Below are positions 1 to 7,118 of a stretch of DNA of 13,527 nt, piece by piece. Both the position numbers and the translations under genes were made by a program. The notes under the pieces were generated by a model. It had not been told where the DNA came from. It saw only the letters and a program-made list of their open reading frames with translations, and did no database searches. Origin of the DNA: Deltaproteobacteria bacterium (lineage in GTDB: Bacteria; Desulfobacterota; Desulfuromonadia; Geobacterales; Pseudopelobacteraceae); the NCBI GenBank assembly GCA_016219145.1, contig JACRCG010000349.1, forward strand, positions 1 to 13,527. Reading direction: 5' to 3'. How positions within the stretch are numbered: position 1 is the first letter of the stretch; every line of letters begins with the position of its first letter.

Positions 1-1092
1 CTCAATGATCCCGTACGGAACAAAATATTTCACATCCTCATATCTGAATGTTGCAGGTGTTGAGGCTTTGGCAACGATGCGCGGGTCCTTCGACAGGTAA
101 TCATGTATCTGGAGGCTTCCTTTGATCCTGAAACCTTCAAAACCGGCTTCTATTGAAGAAAAATCAATCAGTTTATTTGAAAGTTTAAGCGCGTAGTCCA
201 AGTGGAGCTGGCGGGGTGAGAGTGTGGCATGGAATATGGTCGGCCACTCTACGGTTGCATCGCTTAAGCGAATTTTGCCTTTGGCGATAAAGTCCCGAGG
301 CTTGCCCTTGAAGCTGGTAGCAAAATCAAGTCTCCCGCCGGTGTTTGCAAAAGGGATGAAGCGCTCGAAATATGGCCAGAAGCGACCGATCTCGGCCATT
401 CTTATCTCGGCTTCACCGTTCAATTCTGATTCAACTAATGGTTTATCGGCGGCAGAAAGCTTCGCCGTTCCTGTTAGCGATACATGTGCGGCCGGGCCGT
501 TGACAGCCGGAATGTCGCAGGAAAGCTTGAAAGTCCCTTTTCGCCCGCGCTCCAGATGGTTTGTAGACAGCGAAATATTGCTGATAGTCGCTGACACCCC
601 GTTTTTCTGCACCGCCATGTCACGCCACAGAACAGTCCCGTTTTTTATAAGCACCCTCTTGAATTGAACCGGCGCACCACCCTTGTCCTGCTTCAGCAGG
701 TCGTCGACATTCAGTGTTCCGTCGGCATGGCGGATCAGGGAAATATTTACCCCGTACAGATGCAGGTCCTTCAGTTCGACCCGTTTTCCCAGAAGCGGTA
801 GAAGCGAGAGGTGGATCGTTATCTTCTCGGCGGACAGAAAATCTGCAGAGCCGTCCGGCTCTTTGATAGATACGGACTTGAACACGAAGGAGGGGCCTAT
901 GTGCCAGGCAAACGAGCCTGTGCTGAAGCTGACCTGGCGATGAAGAGTGTTTTGGAGTGCTTGCAGTATTTCATCCCGGTAGGAGTTTACGTCCAGCAAG
1001 CGGGGGAGGAAAAAGGCCAGTCCGATCAGAAACGTGGCGAAAGACATGAGCAGAATGCCGGAAAGCCTGATCAGGCGGGTCCTGATTATCAT
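1..1092 (-). CDS. AsmA family protein, N-terminal part (cut by left edge)
   Basis: An open frame starts at the ATG at 1092 and stays open to base 1, giving 364 residues of a longer protein. Residues about 9-30 form one hydrophobic membrane anchor. They are followed by the typical AsmA opening VNSYRDEILQAL and a run of beta-rich repeats (for example VELKDLHLYGVNISLIR and FKRVLIKNGTVLWRD). AsmA-like proteins are anchored in the inner membrane, project into the periplasm, and are linked to lipid transport and outer membrane assembly. That role comes from the family and is not visible here. The start overlaps the stop of the upstream CorC-like gene as ATGA, so the two genes are very likely translationally coupled. 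A modest purine stretch (GAGAG) lies 9 bases before the ATG. The C-terminal part is missing, so total length and subfamily cannot be judged. Confidence 0.88.
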   Translation of the reverse strand, partial: MIIRTRLIRLSGILLMSFATFLIGLAFFLPRLLDVNSYRDEILQALQNTLHRQVSFSTGSFAWHIGPSFVFKSVSIKEPDGSADFLSAEKITIHLSLLPLLGKRVELKDLHLYGVNISLIRHADGTLNVDDLLKQDKGGAPVQFKRVLIKNGTVLWRDMAVQKNGVSATISNISLSTNHLERGRKGTFKLSCDIPAVNGPAAHVSLTGTAKLSAADKPLVESELNGEAEIRMAEIGRFWPYFERFIPFANTGGRLDFATSFKGKPRDFIAKGKIRLSDATVEWPTIFHATLSPRQLHLDYALKLSNKLIDFSSIEAGFEGFRIKGSLQIHDYLSKDPRIVAKASTPATFRYEDVKYFVPYGIIE

Positions 1093-2396
1093 GCCGATGT
1101 ACTCTCGTCGGCAAGTCTGACCCGCAGGATCCTTCTCCGATCGACGCTCTCAACCGTAAATCTGGAATTTCTGTAGAGAATGCTCTCGCCCTGATACATC
1201 ATATGTCCGGCCTGTGCCAGCAAAAATCCGGCTATTGTCGTGTAAGGGGCATCTTCAGGCAGCTGCAGGCCAAGCCTGATGTTAGCCTCACGGACGCTTA
1301 ACATGCCATCAAGGAGATAGCTCCCGATTTCATCAACAATCCGGGGTGGCGAGACATCATCATATTCGTCTTCAATCTCGCCGACAATTTCTTCAAGAAG
1401 ATCCTCAAGCGTTACGATCCCTTCCAGTCCGCCGTACTCGTCAACAACAAAGGCCATATGTGCCCGTGAACTCTGCATCTGCTTGAGAGCGGCACTCAGC
1501 TGGGCCCCGGCCGGTATGAATCTGGGCGGGTGCAGCAGTTTTGCCAGGTCAAACCGATCATGGTCAGGCTGCGCTAAAAACGGCTCCAGATCTCTCCTGA
1601 CAATTATGCCTGCAATATTGTCGAGCTGGTCGCGATAAACCGGGATCCTGGTGTATCCCAGCGTATTGAAAGCCTGTCTGGTCTCGTCCAGGGTAGCAGT
1701 GATCGGCAAGGCCGCCAGAGCGCTGCGCGGGATCATGATCTGCTGCACCTCGGAGTCGGAAAACTCGAAAACCCTGTGAAGCAGGCGTTGCTCATCAGCC
1801 TCCAGCGTGCCGCTCTTGTGAGACACATCTATAATCTGGCGCAACTCGGCAACAGTATAAACGCTGGAATGTCCGGATGTTACTTTGAAACCCAGAATGC
1901 GTACCGTAAAACGGCCGGCATGATCAAGCATCACGATCGGCCAGTGAAAAATTTTGTGGAAGATGCGAATTGGCCAGGCGATAGCCAGAGCTACTTGCTC
2001 GGCACGTTCCAGTGCGAGAGTTTTTGGCGCCAGTTCTCCCAAAACAATATGCAGAAAAGTTATGGCCGTAAATGCAACCGCAAATGAAATAGCATGAAGC
2101 AGCGCAGTAGAAACCAGACCTCGCAGCGGAACTTCAAGGAGTCTTGCTATTGCAGGCTCTCCGACCCACCCGAGTGCCAGAGACGCCATGGTGATTCCCA
2201 GCTGGGTCGCGGATATGTATGAGTTCAGATTGTCCAACAGTTCAAGCAGGATGGCCGCGCGCCGGTTTCCGGATTCCTTGAGAGTCACAATGCGTGAACG
2301 GCGGACAGCCACCAGGGCGAACTCGGAAGCCACAAAGAATCCATTTGCCGCTACCAGAAGAAGAACAATAATAATGTAGTAGAGTGAGGATGGCAT
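1089..2396 (-). CDS. CNNM/CorC (HlyC) family membrane protein with CBS domains
   Basis: A 435-residue protein when started at the ATG at 2396. Residues about 1-175 are a CNNM/DUF21 membrane domain with several hydrophobic segments and the motif GELAPKTLA near 120-128. A CBS pair spans about 215-345, including the hallmark VVDEYGGLEGIVTLEDLLEE. The last roughly 85 residues match the CorC/HlyC C-terminal domain. Relatives are linked to Mg2+ or Co2+ transport and resistance; the old name hemolysin is misleading. An upstream in-frame TTG at 2498 would add 34 residues, but it runs into the rplI terminator and has no family similarity. The frame upstream of 2396 also holds a good promoter (TTGACA, 17 bases, GACAAT). 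The ATG at 2396 directly precedes the first membrane helix. It has only a weak AGG upstream, so translation may be leaderless. The gene is coupled downstream to the AsmA-like gene. Confidence 0.9.
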   Translation of the reverse strand: MPSSLYYIIIVLLLVAANGFFVASEFALVAVRRSRIVTLKESGNRRAAILLELLDNLNSYISATQLGITMASLALGWVGEPAIARLLEVPLRGLVSTALLHAISFAVAFTAITFLHIVLGELAPKTLALERAEQVALAIAWPIRIFHKIFHWPIVMLDHAGRFTVRILGFKVTSGHSSVYTVAELRQIIDVSHKSGTLEADEQRLLHRVFEFSDSEVQQIMIPRSALAALPITATLDETRQAFNTLGYTRIPVYRDQLDNIAGIIVRRDLEPFLAQPDHDRFDLAKLLHPPRFIPAGAQLSAALKQMQSSRAHMAFVVDEYGGLEGIVTLEDLLEEIVGEIEDEYDDVSPPRIVDEIGSYLLDGMLSVREANIRLGLQLPEDAPYTTIAGFLLAQAGHMMYQGESILYRNSRFTVESVDRRRILRVRLADESTSA

Positions 2397-2402
2397 TCGC
2401 CT

Positions 2403-2431
2403 ATTGTCCATGCTGAAAGGGATGATGTCAA
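2403..2431 (-). promoter_or_regulatory. Putative sigma-70 promoter for the CorC-like gene
   Basis: On the minus strand TTGACA (2431-2426, perfect -35) is followed after exactly 17 bases by GACAAT (2408-2403, four of six matches to the -10). The -10 ends only 6 bases before the ATG at 2396, so transcription should begin at or next to the start codon. It lies just after the rplI terminator, where a new transcription unit is expected. Confidence 0.55.
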
Positions 2432-2496
2432 CCGCGACGTGCGAATCAGGCATCATTTTGCGGCCGGAATCCGGATGAAATATCAGGACAATAAAC

Positions 2497-2534
2497 AAAA
2501 GAGCCCGCCGGAATCAATTCTGGCGGGCTCTTTT
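2497..2534 (-). terminator. Rho-independent terminator of the rpsF-rplI operon
   Basis: GAGCCCGCC (2501-2509) pairs with GGCGGGCTC (2522-2530). A G-T wobble and a GAAT/ATTC extension lead into a tiny loop. AAAA on one side and TTTT on the other make it functional in both directions. It lies about 20 bases after the rplI stop codon and before the CorC-like gene, so it separates two same-strand transcription units. Confidence 0.9.
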
Positions 2535-2555
2535 GTCAATATGCTTCAAACTGAA

Positions 2556-2999
2556 TCAGGCTGCGGAAACCGTTACCTTCAGGGTGGCCGTGACTTCCGG
2601 ATGAATCTTGACCGGAACAGAAAACTCACCGATATGCTTGATCGGATCTGCAAGCACGATTTTCTTGCGGTCGATATCAAAGCCGTTATCTTTCAGATAA
2701 GCGGCAATCTCCATATTGGTGACGGATCCGAAGAGTTTGCCTTCTTCTCCGGCCTGATGTACCAGGTTTACGGACAGGGCCCCCAGCTTTTCTGCCAGGT
2801 TTCTGGAAGCTTCCAGGGCCTTGTTCTTTTTGTAGGCCAACTGGCGCTTGGCGTGTTCAAGCGCCTTGGCATTGCCTTCTGTAGCCGGAACAGCCAGTTT
2901 TTTCGGGAGCAGGTAGTTGCGGGCGTAGCCGGGAGCAACCTTGACGACGTCGCCGATGTGCCCCAGAGTCTCAATGTTTTCGTTCAGAATTACTTTCAC
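2556..2999 (-). CDS. rplI: 50S ribosomal protein L9
   Basis: A 147-residue protein of the usual L9 length. The N-terminal rRNA-binding domain begins MKVILNENIETLGHIGDVV and carries the family signature GYARNYLLPKKLA (about residues 24-36). A long connecting helix (about 41-75) and a C-terminal domain ending TATLKVTVSAA follow. L9 binds 23S rRNA near the L1 stalk and helps keep the reading frame. The start codon is GTG, with a clear ribosome binding site AAGGAG 6 bases upstream. It is the last gene of the operon and is followed by a strong terminator. The 65-base gap to the DUF2232 gene holds an inverted repeat, unlike the shorter gaps elsewhere in the operon, which may tune L9 expression separately (inference). 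Confidence 0.98.
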   Translation of the reverse strand: MKVILNENIETLGHIGDVVKVAPGYARNYLLPKKLAVPATEGNAKALEHAKRQLAYKKNKALEASRNLAEKLGALSVNLVHQAGEEGKLFGSVTNMEIAAYLKDNGFDIDRKKIVLADPIKHIGEFSVPVKIHPEVTATLKVTVSAA

Positions 3000-3031
3000 A
3001 ATATTCTCCTTTCAAGCCTGTCAAGTATTTA

Positions 3032-3064
3032 TTCCAATTGCGTAACCGTGATTCGAAATTGGAA
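3032..3064 (-). repeat. Inverted repeat between DUF2232 gene and rplI
   Basis: TTCCAATT (3032-3039) and AATTGGAA (3057-3064) are perfect 8-base arms around a 17-base loop. The structure starts directly after the DUF2232 stop codon. There is no T-tract, so it does not look like a terminator. It could be an RNA processing or stability element inside the operon. Confidence 0.5.
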
Positions 3065-4027
3065 CTACAGGTTTTCCTGTTTTTTAGGGGCTCTGAAATC
3101 AACCCACAAATCACATAATCCAACTGCGGCGATAACTATCGTCAGGTAGGGCTGTAACAGCAGCATCACATATAAACCGACCCGCAGAACTTTTGAGAGC
3201 GACTGCCGCGCAATCAGGGTGCTGATCACCGCCATCCCCTGTAAAAAATAGAGCAGCGCAATAATCATCAGGATGTTTAACGCCAGCGTAGTCACCAGCG
3301 GAGACGGGAGCAGCAGAGAAAATCCTGCAGCTATCAGCAGCCAGACCAGCAGGTCAGGATTTCTGAATGACGCAAACTCTCCAATCCTGATGGTTGTTAC
3401 TGATTGCGCAATTGTTCTTTTCAAAAGAGCAAGGTTGCAGCCGGCCACTGCTATGAGCATAAAGGCTGCAAAAGCGGGGTAAATACGATACAGCAGTTCT
3501 GCAACCATGTTCATTGACTGCCTGATTACGTCAAGGTCTTCACCCTTGACGCCGCCTTTTTCGTAGATCGATATGGCCTGATTCAGGCTGGATGCGATCT
3601 CATCGGAAACAAACAGGTTAAAGTCAAGAGCTGTGGACAGGCTGTATATCAGAATGCCTGTAGTCAGTGCAGCCAAAGTGGCCGATGTCGTCCAGAATAT
3701 GGCCTTGCTGCCGCTTAAGCCGCGAGCCAGTAGTTCCGGCATGAGCATTCCTATTATTCCGCACGTTCCGAGATAGAGGCAGCCGGCAATAATTCCGAAC
3801 AGAGCGGTGACGGCTGCGGTCACGCCAAAGGTCAGAATCAGGGTCGGCATGCGTCCATGCAGCAGACGGACGTAGCAGGCAGGAAAGGGTGCCAGTATGC
3901 CGGATAAAATACCGACCGGAGGTACGACCAGATAGGCGGTGAACATAATAAACGAGCCGATCATACCGAGCACAGCCGCTTTCAAACGGGGAGCCAAGGT
4001 ATGACCGGCCAGTGGTGTCAGGCTCAT
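3065..4027 (-). CDS. DUF2232 multi-pass membrane protein
   Basis: A 320-residue hydrophobic protein. About four to five membrane segments lie in the first 130 residues (for example VLGMIGSFIMFTAYLVVPPV and LILTFGVTAAVTALFGIIAG). A polar stretch follows at about 133-170 (FVSDEIASSLNQAISIYEKG), then further hydrophobic segments to the C-terminus. This layout and its place between rpsR and rplI match DUF2232 (YybS-like) proteins of unknown function. Its gene is commonly found in this operon in Geobacter relatives. It starts 10 bases after the rpsR stop with a weak ribosome binding site, suggesting dependence on upstream translation. No catalytic motif is visible. The membrane character is certain, the family assignment is confident and the function is unknown. 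Confidence 0.88.
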   Translation of the reverse strand: MSLTPLAGHTLAPRLKAAVLGMIGSFIMFTAYLVVPPVGILSGILAPFPACYVRLLHGRMPTLILTFGVTAAVTALFGIIAGCLYLGTCGIIGMLMPELLARGLSGSKAIFWTTSATLAALTTGILIYSLSTALDFNLFVSDEIASSLNQAISIYEKGGVKGEDLDVIRQSMNMVAELLYRIYPAFAAFMLIAVAGCNLALLKRTIAQSVTTIRIGEFASFRNPDLLVWLLIAAGFSLLLPSPLVTTLALNILMIIALLYFLQGMAVISTLIARQSLSKVLRVGLYVMLLLQPYLTIVIAAVGLCDLWVDFRAPKKQENL

Positions 4028-4037
4028 GCAGGCTGTA

Positions 4038-4373
4038 TCAGCTCACTGCGTGATTGGCTGCAATCGGGAGCAGCGCAATGTTGCGGGCCCGTTTGATTGC
4101 TTCGGTAATTTCTCTCTGGTGTGCTGCGCAGTTGCCGGAAATCCGGCGAGGAACAATCTTGCCGCGCTCGGTGATAAAGAAGCGCAGAGTGCGTGGCTCC
4201 TTGTAGTCAATGGCAAGATTTTTCTCGGCACAAAAACGGCATACCTTGCGGCGCTGAAAAGGGCGTCTTTTACGTGGACCGCCGGGGCCTCCTGGGCCTC
4301 CTGGGCCGCCTGCCGGGCGCTGGCCGGAACCACCGGCCGGTCTTTGATATGATGATGGTCTTTCGTCGCTCAT
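4038..4373 (-). CDS. rpsR: 30S ribosomal protein S18
   Basis: A 111-residue protein, longer than the usual 70-90. The conserved S18 core runs from about residue 35 to the end (KVCRFC, then IVPRRISGNCAAHQREITEAIKRARNIALLP). C45, C48, C82 and H85 form a likely zinc-ligand set, so this is the cysteine-containing (C+) form of S18. The first 33 residues are a Gly/Pro-rich extension with a duplicated QRPAGG and a GGP repeat, probably disordered. S18 pairs with S6 on the platform of the 30S subunit. The ATG lies 10 bases after a strong GGAGG. The gene follows rpsF by 21 bases, as expected for partners made together. Confidence 0.97.
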   Translation of the reverse strand: MSDERPSSYQRPAGGSGQRPAGGPGGPGGPGGPRKRRPFQRRKVCRFCAEKNLAIDYKEPRTLRFFITERGKIVPRRISGNCAAHQREITEAIKRARNIALLPIAANHAVS

Positions 4374-4394
4374 GATTATATATCCTCCAGAAAA

Positions 4395-4781
4395 TTATTC
4401 GGCTATTTCTTCAGCAGAAGTTGCTTCTTCGGCAACCTCGGACGTTTCTGCTTCCGGTGAGGCAACCTTCTTCTCAGGCGCAGTTCGCTCGGGCAGGTCG
4501 GTAATGTTCACGCTCTGATAGCGCAACACCTTCTCGTCAAGTCGCAGACGCCGCTCAAGCTCGGCAATCAGCGCGCTGTTTCCGTCGAAACGCAGGTAAT
4601 AGTAGCGGCCTCTGACAGACTTCTTGATGGGGTAGGCCAGTTTCCTGATACCCCAGTCATCCATTCTGAAGCACTCGCCCTTGTACGACGAGATGACGTC
4701 CTGCGCCTTGGTGGTGACCGACTTGATGTCGTCCTCACTCAGCTCAGGCTGAAGGATGAAAATTGTTTCGTACTTCCTCAT
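4395..4781 (-). CDS. rpsF: 30S ribosomal protein S6
   Basis: A 128-residue S6 starting MRKYETIFILQPELSEDDI, with the core signatures WGIRKLAYPIKK (44-55) and GRYYYLRFDGN (58-68). The last roughly 28 residues are an acidic, Ala/Glu-rich tail, which varies among species and echoes the glutamate tail of E. coli S6. The start at 4781 is chosen because GAGGAGG lies 9 bases upstream and the family N-terminus begins there. An in-frame upstream extension to 4829 would have to be read from the leader hairpin. S6 binds S18 and 16S rRNA. It is the first gene of the rpsF-rpsR-DUF2232-rplI operon and probably carries the operon's translational control in its leader. Confidence 0.97.
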   Translation of the reverse strand: MRKYETIFILQPELSEDDIKSVTTKAQDVISSYKGECFRMDDWGIRKLAYPIKKSVRGRYYYLRFDGNSALIAELERRLRLDEKVLRYQSVNITDLPERTAPEKKVASPEAETSEVAEEATSAEEIAE

Positions 4782-4911
4782 TTTGTAAATCCTCCTCACG
4801 GATTCGAGCCCCGGTCCTACCCGGAGCAAGGAGATTTCGGCAGTGATGCCGTCTTTGAAAGAACAGTACTTCTACAATGTTTTTATATAAAGCGCAACAA
4901 AATCTTTATGA
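4782..4911 (-). promoter_or_regulatory. rpsF operon leader with a possible S6:S18-type regulatory fold
   Basis: This 130-base stretch separates the DUF2156 stop from the rpsF start. Its distal half (4861-4911) is AT-rich and could hold the promoter, though I see no clean -35/-10 pair. The proximal half holds a GC-rich hairpin: GCTCCGG and CCGGGGC (plus-strand arms 4821-4827 and 4808-4814, one G-U pair) around a 6-base loop. Just outside it, CTCCT (plus strand 4829-4833) is complementary to AGGAG of the rpsF ribosome binding site (within 4791-4797). The hairpin could therefore cap a longer stem that hides the site. Autoregulation of rpsF leaders by the S6:S18 complex is established in many bacteria. 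Whether this leader is that motif is inference. Confidence 0.5.
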
Positions 4912-5790
4912 TCAAGATGGTGTCGCCCGATATTTTTTCAGCAGCTCCAGCGGATGATACGACAGCTTGGCCTGGCGCAACCCGGCTTTCCCAAGGTCCT
5001 GTTCGCGATTTACAAAACGGCAGTCGGTAAACAGCAGATTGGCAAATTCCCGGTTTATCAGTTGCGTCAAACCCTCCATGAACGGGTTGCTCTTCTCGAA
5101 GTGGCAAACGGCAGTTTCCCGGTTGAGCCGCTCACCAAGTGCAAAAGCTGCGACAGAGCCGTCAACCCGTATTACCACTCCTTGGAGGCCCAGTTCCCCG
5201 GCCAGAGCTATTGCTTCGGCAGTTGCGCCAAGCTCAAGTTCCAGAGAGCTTCCGGTTTCGTAGACTGCCGCTTTTCCCCATGTTTTCAGAAGGTCGAGGC
5301 AGCCGGGGCGGTCTTGATCAGTGAAGATCGAAACCTGGTAATCATGCCGGGAGGTGAAGTAGCTGATCCGGTTTTTCTTCCTGTGAAAACGGTTGCCGGG
5401 CAATGTTGCCAGATCCTCACGCAGGTATAGGTAGTCAAATGAATCCCGCTCTTCGGTAACAGCCCTGCCATCCAGTACCAGATATTCCCTCACAAACCCC
5501 TCATCAGCACCATAAAGCGGTAGTTTGTATCCGAACAGGATACTCAGGGCGTATTTTATATCTCCGTCCAGCGGAGGCAGGAAATATGATGCTCCATCAT
5601 ACCCCTTACCCAGAATTACAGTCGCATTGCCAACCCTGGTAATCCGGTATTCATGGGCCTGCCTGAATAGATACAAACCCGCAAAGGTCAGTTCGGAAAC
5701 TTGAGGCTGGAGATTGTTGAATATCCGCTCCAGAACCGGCCTGTCAGTCATGGCCAGGGGTCTGGATTGGGGATAATCTGGAATTTTCAT
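4912..5790 (-). CDS. DUF2156 (phosphatidylglycerol lysyltransferase C-terminal-like) protein
   Basis: A 292-residue protein starting MKIPDYPQSRPLAMTDR. It carries two family signatures of DUF2156: YLYLREDLATLPGNRFHRKKN (about 121-141) and FVNREQDLGKAGLRQAKLSYHP near the C-terminus. The fold is a double GNAT-like acyltransferase, related to the cytosolic part of MprF lysyl-phosphatidylglycerol synthase, but there are no membrane helices. The substrate is unknown. The start at 5790 is preferred over an in-frame upstream start at 5889 because GGAG sits 6 bases before it. The longer form would also overlap the divergent aminotransferase gene by 30 bases. The two genes share a 69-base divergent promoter region. 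The rpsF operon lies downstream on the same strand, with no terminator seen between them. Confidence 0.9.
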   Translation of the reverse strand: MKIPDYPQSRPLAMTDRPVLERIFNNLQPQVSELTFAGLYLFRQAHEYRITRVGNATVILGKGYDGASYFLPPLDGDIKYALSILFGYKLPLYGADEGFVREYLVLDGRAVTEERDSFDYLYLREDLATLPGNRFHRKKNRISYFTSRHDYQVSIFTDQDRPGCLDLLKTWGKAAVYETGSSLELELGATAEAIALAGELGLQGVVIRVDGSVAAFALGERLNRETAVCHFEKSNPFMEGLTQLINREFANLLFTDCRFVNREQDLGKAGLRQAKLSYHPLELLKKYRATPS

Positions 5791-5805
5791 TGAGTTCTCC
5801 GGAAT

Positions 5806-5834
5806 TTGTTGTAATACTCCCAACTCTATATCAG
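5806..5834 (+). promoter_or_regulatory. Possible promoter for the aminotransferase gene
   Basis: TTGTTG (5806-5811) and TATCAG (5829-5834) are 17 bases apart, and the predicted start lies about 19 bases before the ATG at 5860. Both hexamers are imperfect, so this is a weak candidate. The 69-base gap must also hold the divergent promoter for the DUF2156 gene, which I could not place. Confidence 0.3.
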
Positions 5835-5859
5835 AAAAAACATCTCGGAGGGAATAGTT

Positions 5860-5873
5860 ATGGCAATTGCCAT
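5860..5873. repeat. Perfect 14-base palindrome over the aminotransferase start codon
   Basis: ATGGCAATTGCCAT reads identically on both strands and contains the start codon. Without a spacer it would make a poor RNA hairpin, so if it matters it is more likely a protein binding site or chance. Confidence 0.4.
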
Positions 5874-7053
5874 GAAAATCGCCAGTCACATTTCAAAATC
5901 ATCCTGGATACGCCGAATGTTCGAGGAGGGTGAGCGTCTTCGTCAGGAGTTTGGAGCCGATAAAATCTACGATTTTACGCTGGGCAATCCGGATGTAGAG
6001 CCCCCGGAAGCTTTTAACCGCGAGCTGCTCAGGCTGGCTCAGAACCCGGTGCCGGGTATGCATCGCTATATGAATAATGCCGGTTATGCCGAGACGCGCG
6101 CAGCAGTGGCGGGAAAATTATCCAGAGACTCAGGTATTGCGGTGCCGGCCGATAACGTCATCATGACCTGCGGCGCCGGAGGGGCGCTGAATGTTGTACT
6201 CAAGACCATACTCAACCCCGCTGAAGAGGTTATCATACTGGCGCCGTTTTTTGTCGAGTACAAGTTCTACATCGACAATCACGGCGGTGTGCCGGTTGAG
6301 GTCTGGACAAACCGCGACACCTTTCAGCTCGACATCGAAGCCATTGATAAAGCCATTACAGCCAAAACCAGGGCGATTATCATCTGCTCTCCCAATAATC
6401 CGACCGGTGTGATCTATCCGGCTGAAAGCCTGGAACGGCTGGGGGCTCTCCTGAAAAGAAAATTCGAGCAGACCGGCCACCTGATTTACGTCATTTCAGA
6501 CGAACCGTACGCCCGCATCGCTTTTGAAGGCAAGCAGGTTCCAAACATTTTTCCGCTGGTGGAAAGTTCGGTCATCGTCACCTCCCACAGCAAGGACCTG
6601 GCATTGCCTGGAGAGCGGATCGGTTTTCTGGCAGCCAATCCGCGCATGTCCACCGCTGCGCAGTTCATGGAGGGAGCGGTATTCAGCAATCGGGTGCTCG
6701 GTTTTGTCAATGCACCGGCTCTGATGCAGCGGCTGGTGGCCATGCTACAGGATGAATCGGTTGATATTGCCGAATATCAGGCCAAACGTGATCTTCTGGT
6801 GAGCGAGTTGAGCGGGCTGGGATTCTCTCTGGTCAAGCCTGATGGCGCCTTCTACCTCTTCCCGAAATCTCCGCTGGCTGACGATGTGGAGTTTGTCAGG
6901 CTGGCCCAGAAACATCATATCCTGCTGGTGCCGGGCGCAGGTTTCGGCGCCCCCGGATTTTTCCGGATTGCCTACTGCGTTGACAAGGAAATGATCGAAC
7001 GGAGTCTGCCGTCCTGGCGGAATCTTGCCAAAGAAAGCGGTTTGTCAGCTTGA
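5860..7053 (+). CDS. PLP-dependent class I/II aminotransferase
   Basis: A 397-residue fold-type I aminotransferase of usual length. Visible landmarks are NNPTG (179-183), D214 and Y217 in SDEPY, the PLP-binding lysine K245 in SHSKDLALPGERIG, and the carboxylate-binding arginine R369 in FFRIAY. The enzyme moves an amino group between an amino acid and a 2-oxo acid through pyridoxal phosphate in the cytosol. The family includes aspartate and alanine aminotransferase-like enzymes, and sequence alone does not settle the substrate. The start at 5860 has GGAGG 8 bases upstream. A second in-frame ATG at 5872 is too far from that site. The first 14 coding bases form a perfect palindrome. No pathway partner lies next to it, so the role cannot be read from context. 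Confidence 0.93.
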   Translation: MAIAMKIASHISKSSWIRRMFEEGERLRQEFGADKIYDFTLGNPDVEPPEAFNRELLRLAQNPVPGMHRYMNNAGYAETRAAVAGKLSRDSGIAVPADNVIMTCGAGGALNVVLKTILNPAEEVIILAPFFVEYKFYIDNHGGVPVEVWTNRDTFQLDIEAIDKAITAKTRAIIICSPNNPTGVIYPAESLERLGALLKRKFEQTGHLIYVISDEPYARIAFEGKQVPNIFPLVESSVIVTSHSKDLALPGERIGFLAANPRMSTAAQFMEGAVFSNRVLGFVNAPALMQRLVAMLQDESVDIAEYQAKRDLLVSELSGLGFSLVKPDGAFYLFPKSPLADDVEFVRLAQKHHILLVPGAGFGAPGFFRIAYCVDKEMIERSLPSWRNLAKESGLSA

Positions 7054-7070
7054 AGCGCTGTTTTGATTTT

Positions 7071-7095
7071 CGATAAGTCCAGTAGCAGCTTATCG
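7071..7095. repeat. Inverted repeat upstream of the rhodanese-like gene
   Basis: CGATAAG (7071-7077) and CTTATCG (7089-7095) are perfect 7-base arms around an 11-base spacer. They are followed directly by TATAAAAAA. There is no T-tract on either strand, so it is not a standard terminator. Because a -10-like TATAAA (7096-7101) follows it, the repeat could be an operator or part of the 5' leader. Confidence 0.4.
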
Positions 7096-7118
7096 TATAA
7101 AAAATGTGGAGGTATGTC

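Noticed and set aside
224..667. A 147-codon plus-strand open frame opposite the AsmA-like gene
   Set aside because: The minus-strand frame is continuous for 1,092 bases and has clear AsmA features, so this is a shadow frame.
2397..2498. Extension of the CorC-like protein to a TTG start at 2498
   Set aside because: It would begin in the rplI terminator, lacks a ribosome binding site, and overlaps the best promoter for the gene.
2439..3149. A 236-codon open frame on the plus strand over rplI
   Set aside because: It crosses the operon terminator and lies opposite the certain rplI gene. Its translation resembles no family.
4799..4827. A tRNA T-arm-like GGATTCGAGCC in the rpsF leader
   Set aside because: The arms do not form a five-pair T-stem and no acceptor, D or anticodon arm is present. 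The bases are better explained by the leader hairpin.
4782..4829. Extension of S6 by 16 residues to an upstream start
   Set aside because: The added residues are read from the leader hairpin, while the ATG at 4781 has a strong ribosome binding site and the family N-terminus.
7071..7095. Hairpin after the aminotransferase gene as its terminator
   Set aside because: The arms are AT-rich and followed by A residues instead of T on the plus strand. On the minus strand no T-tract follows either.
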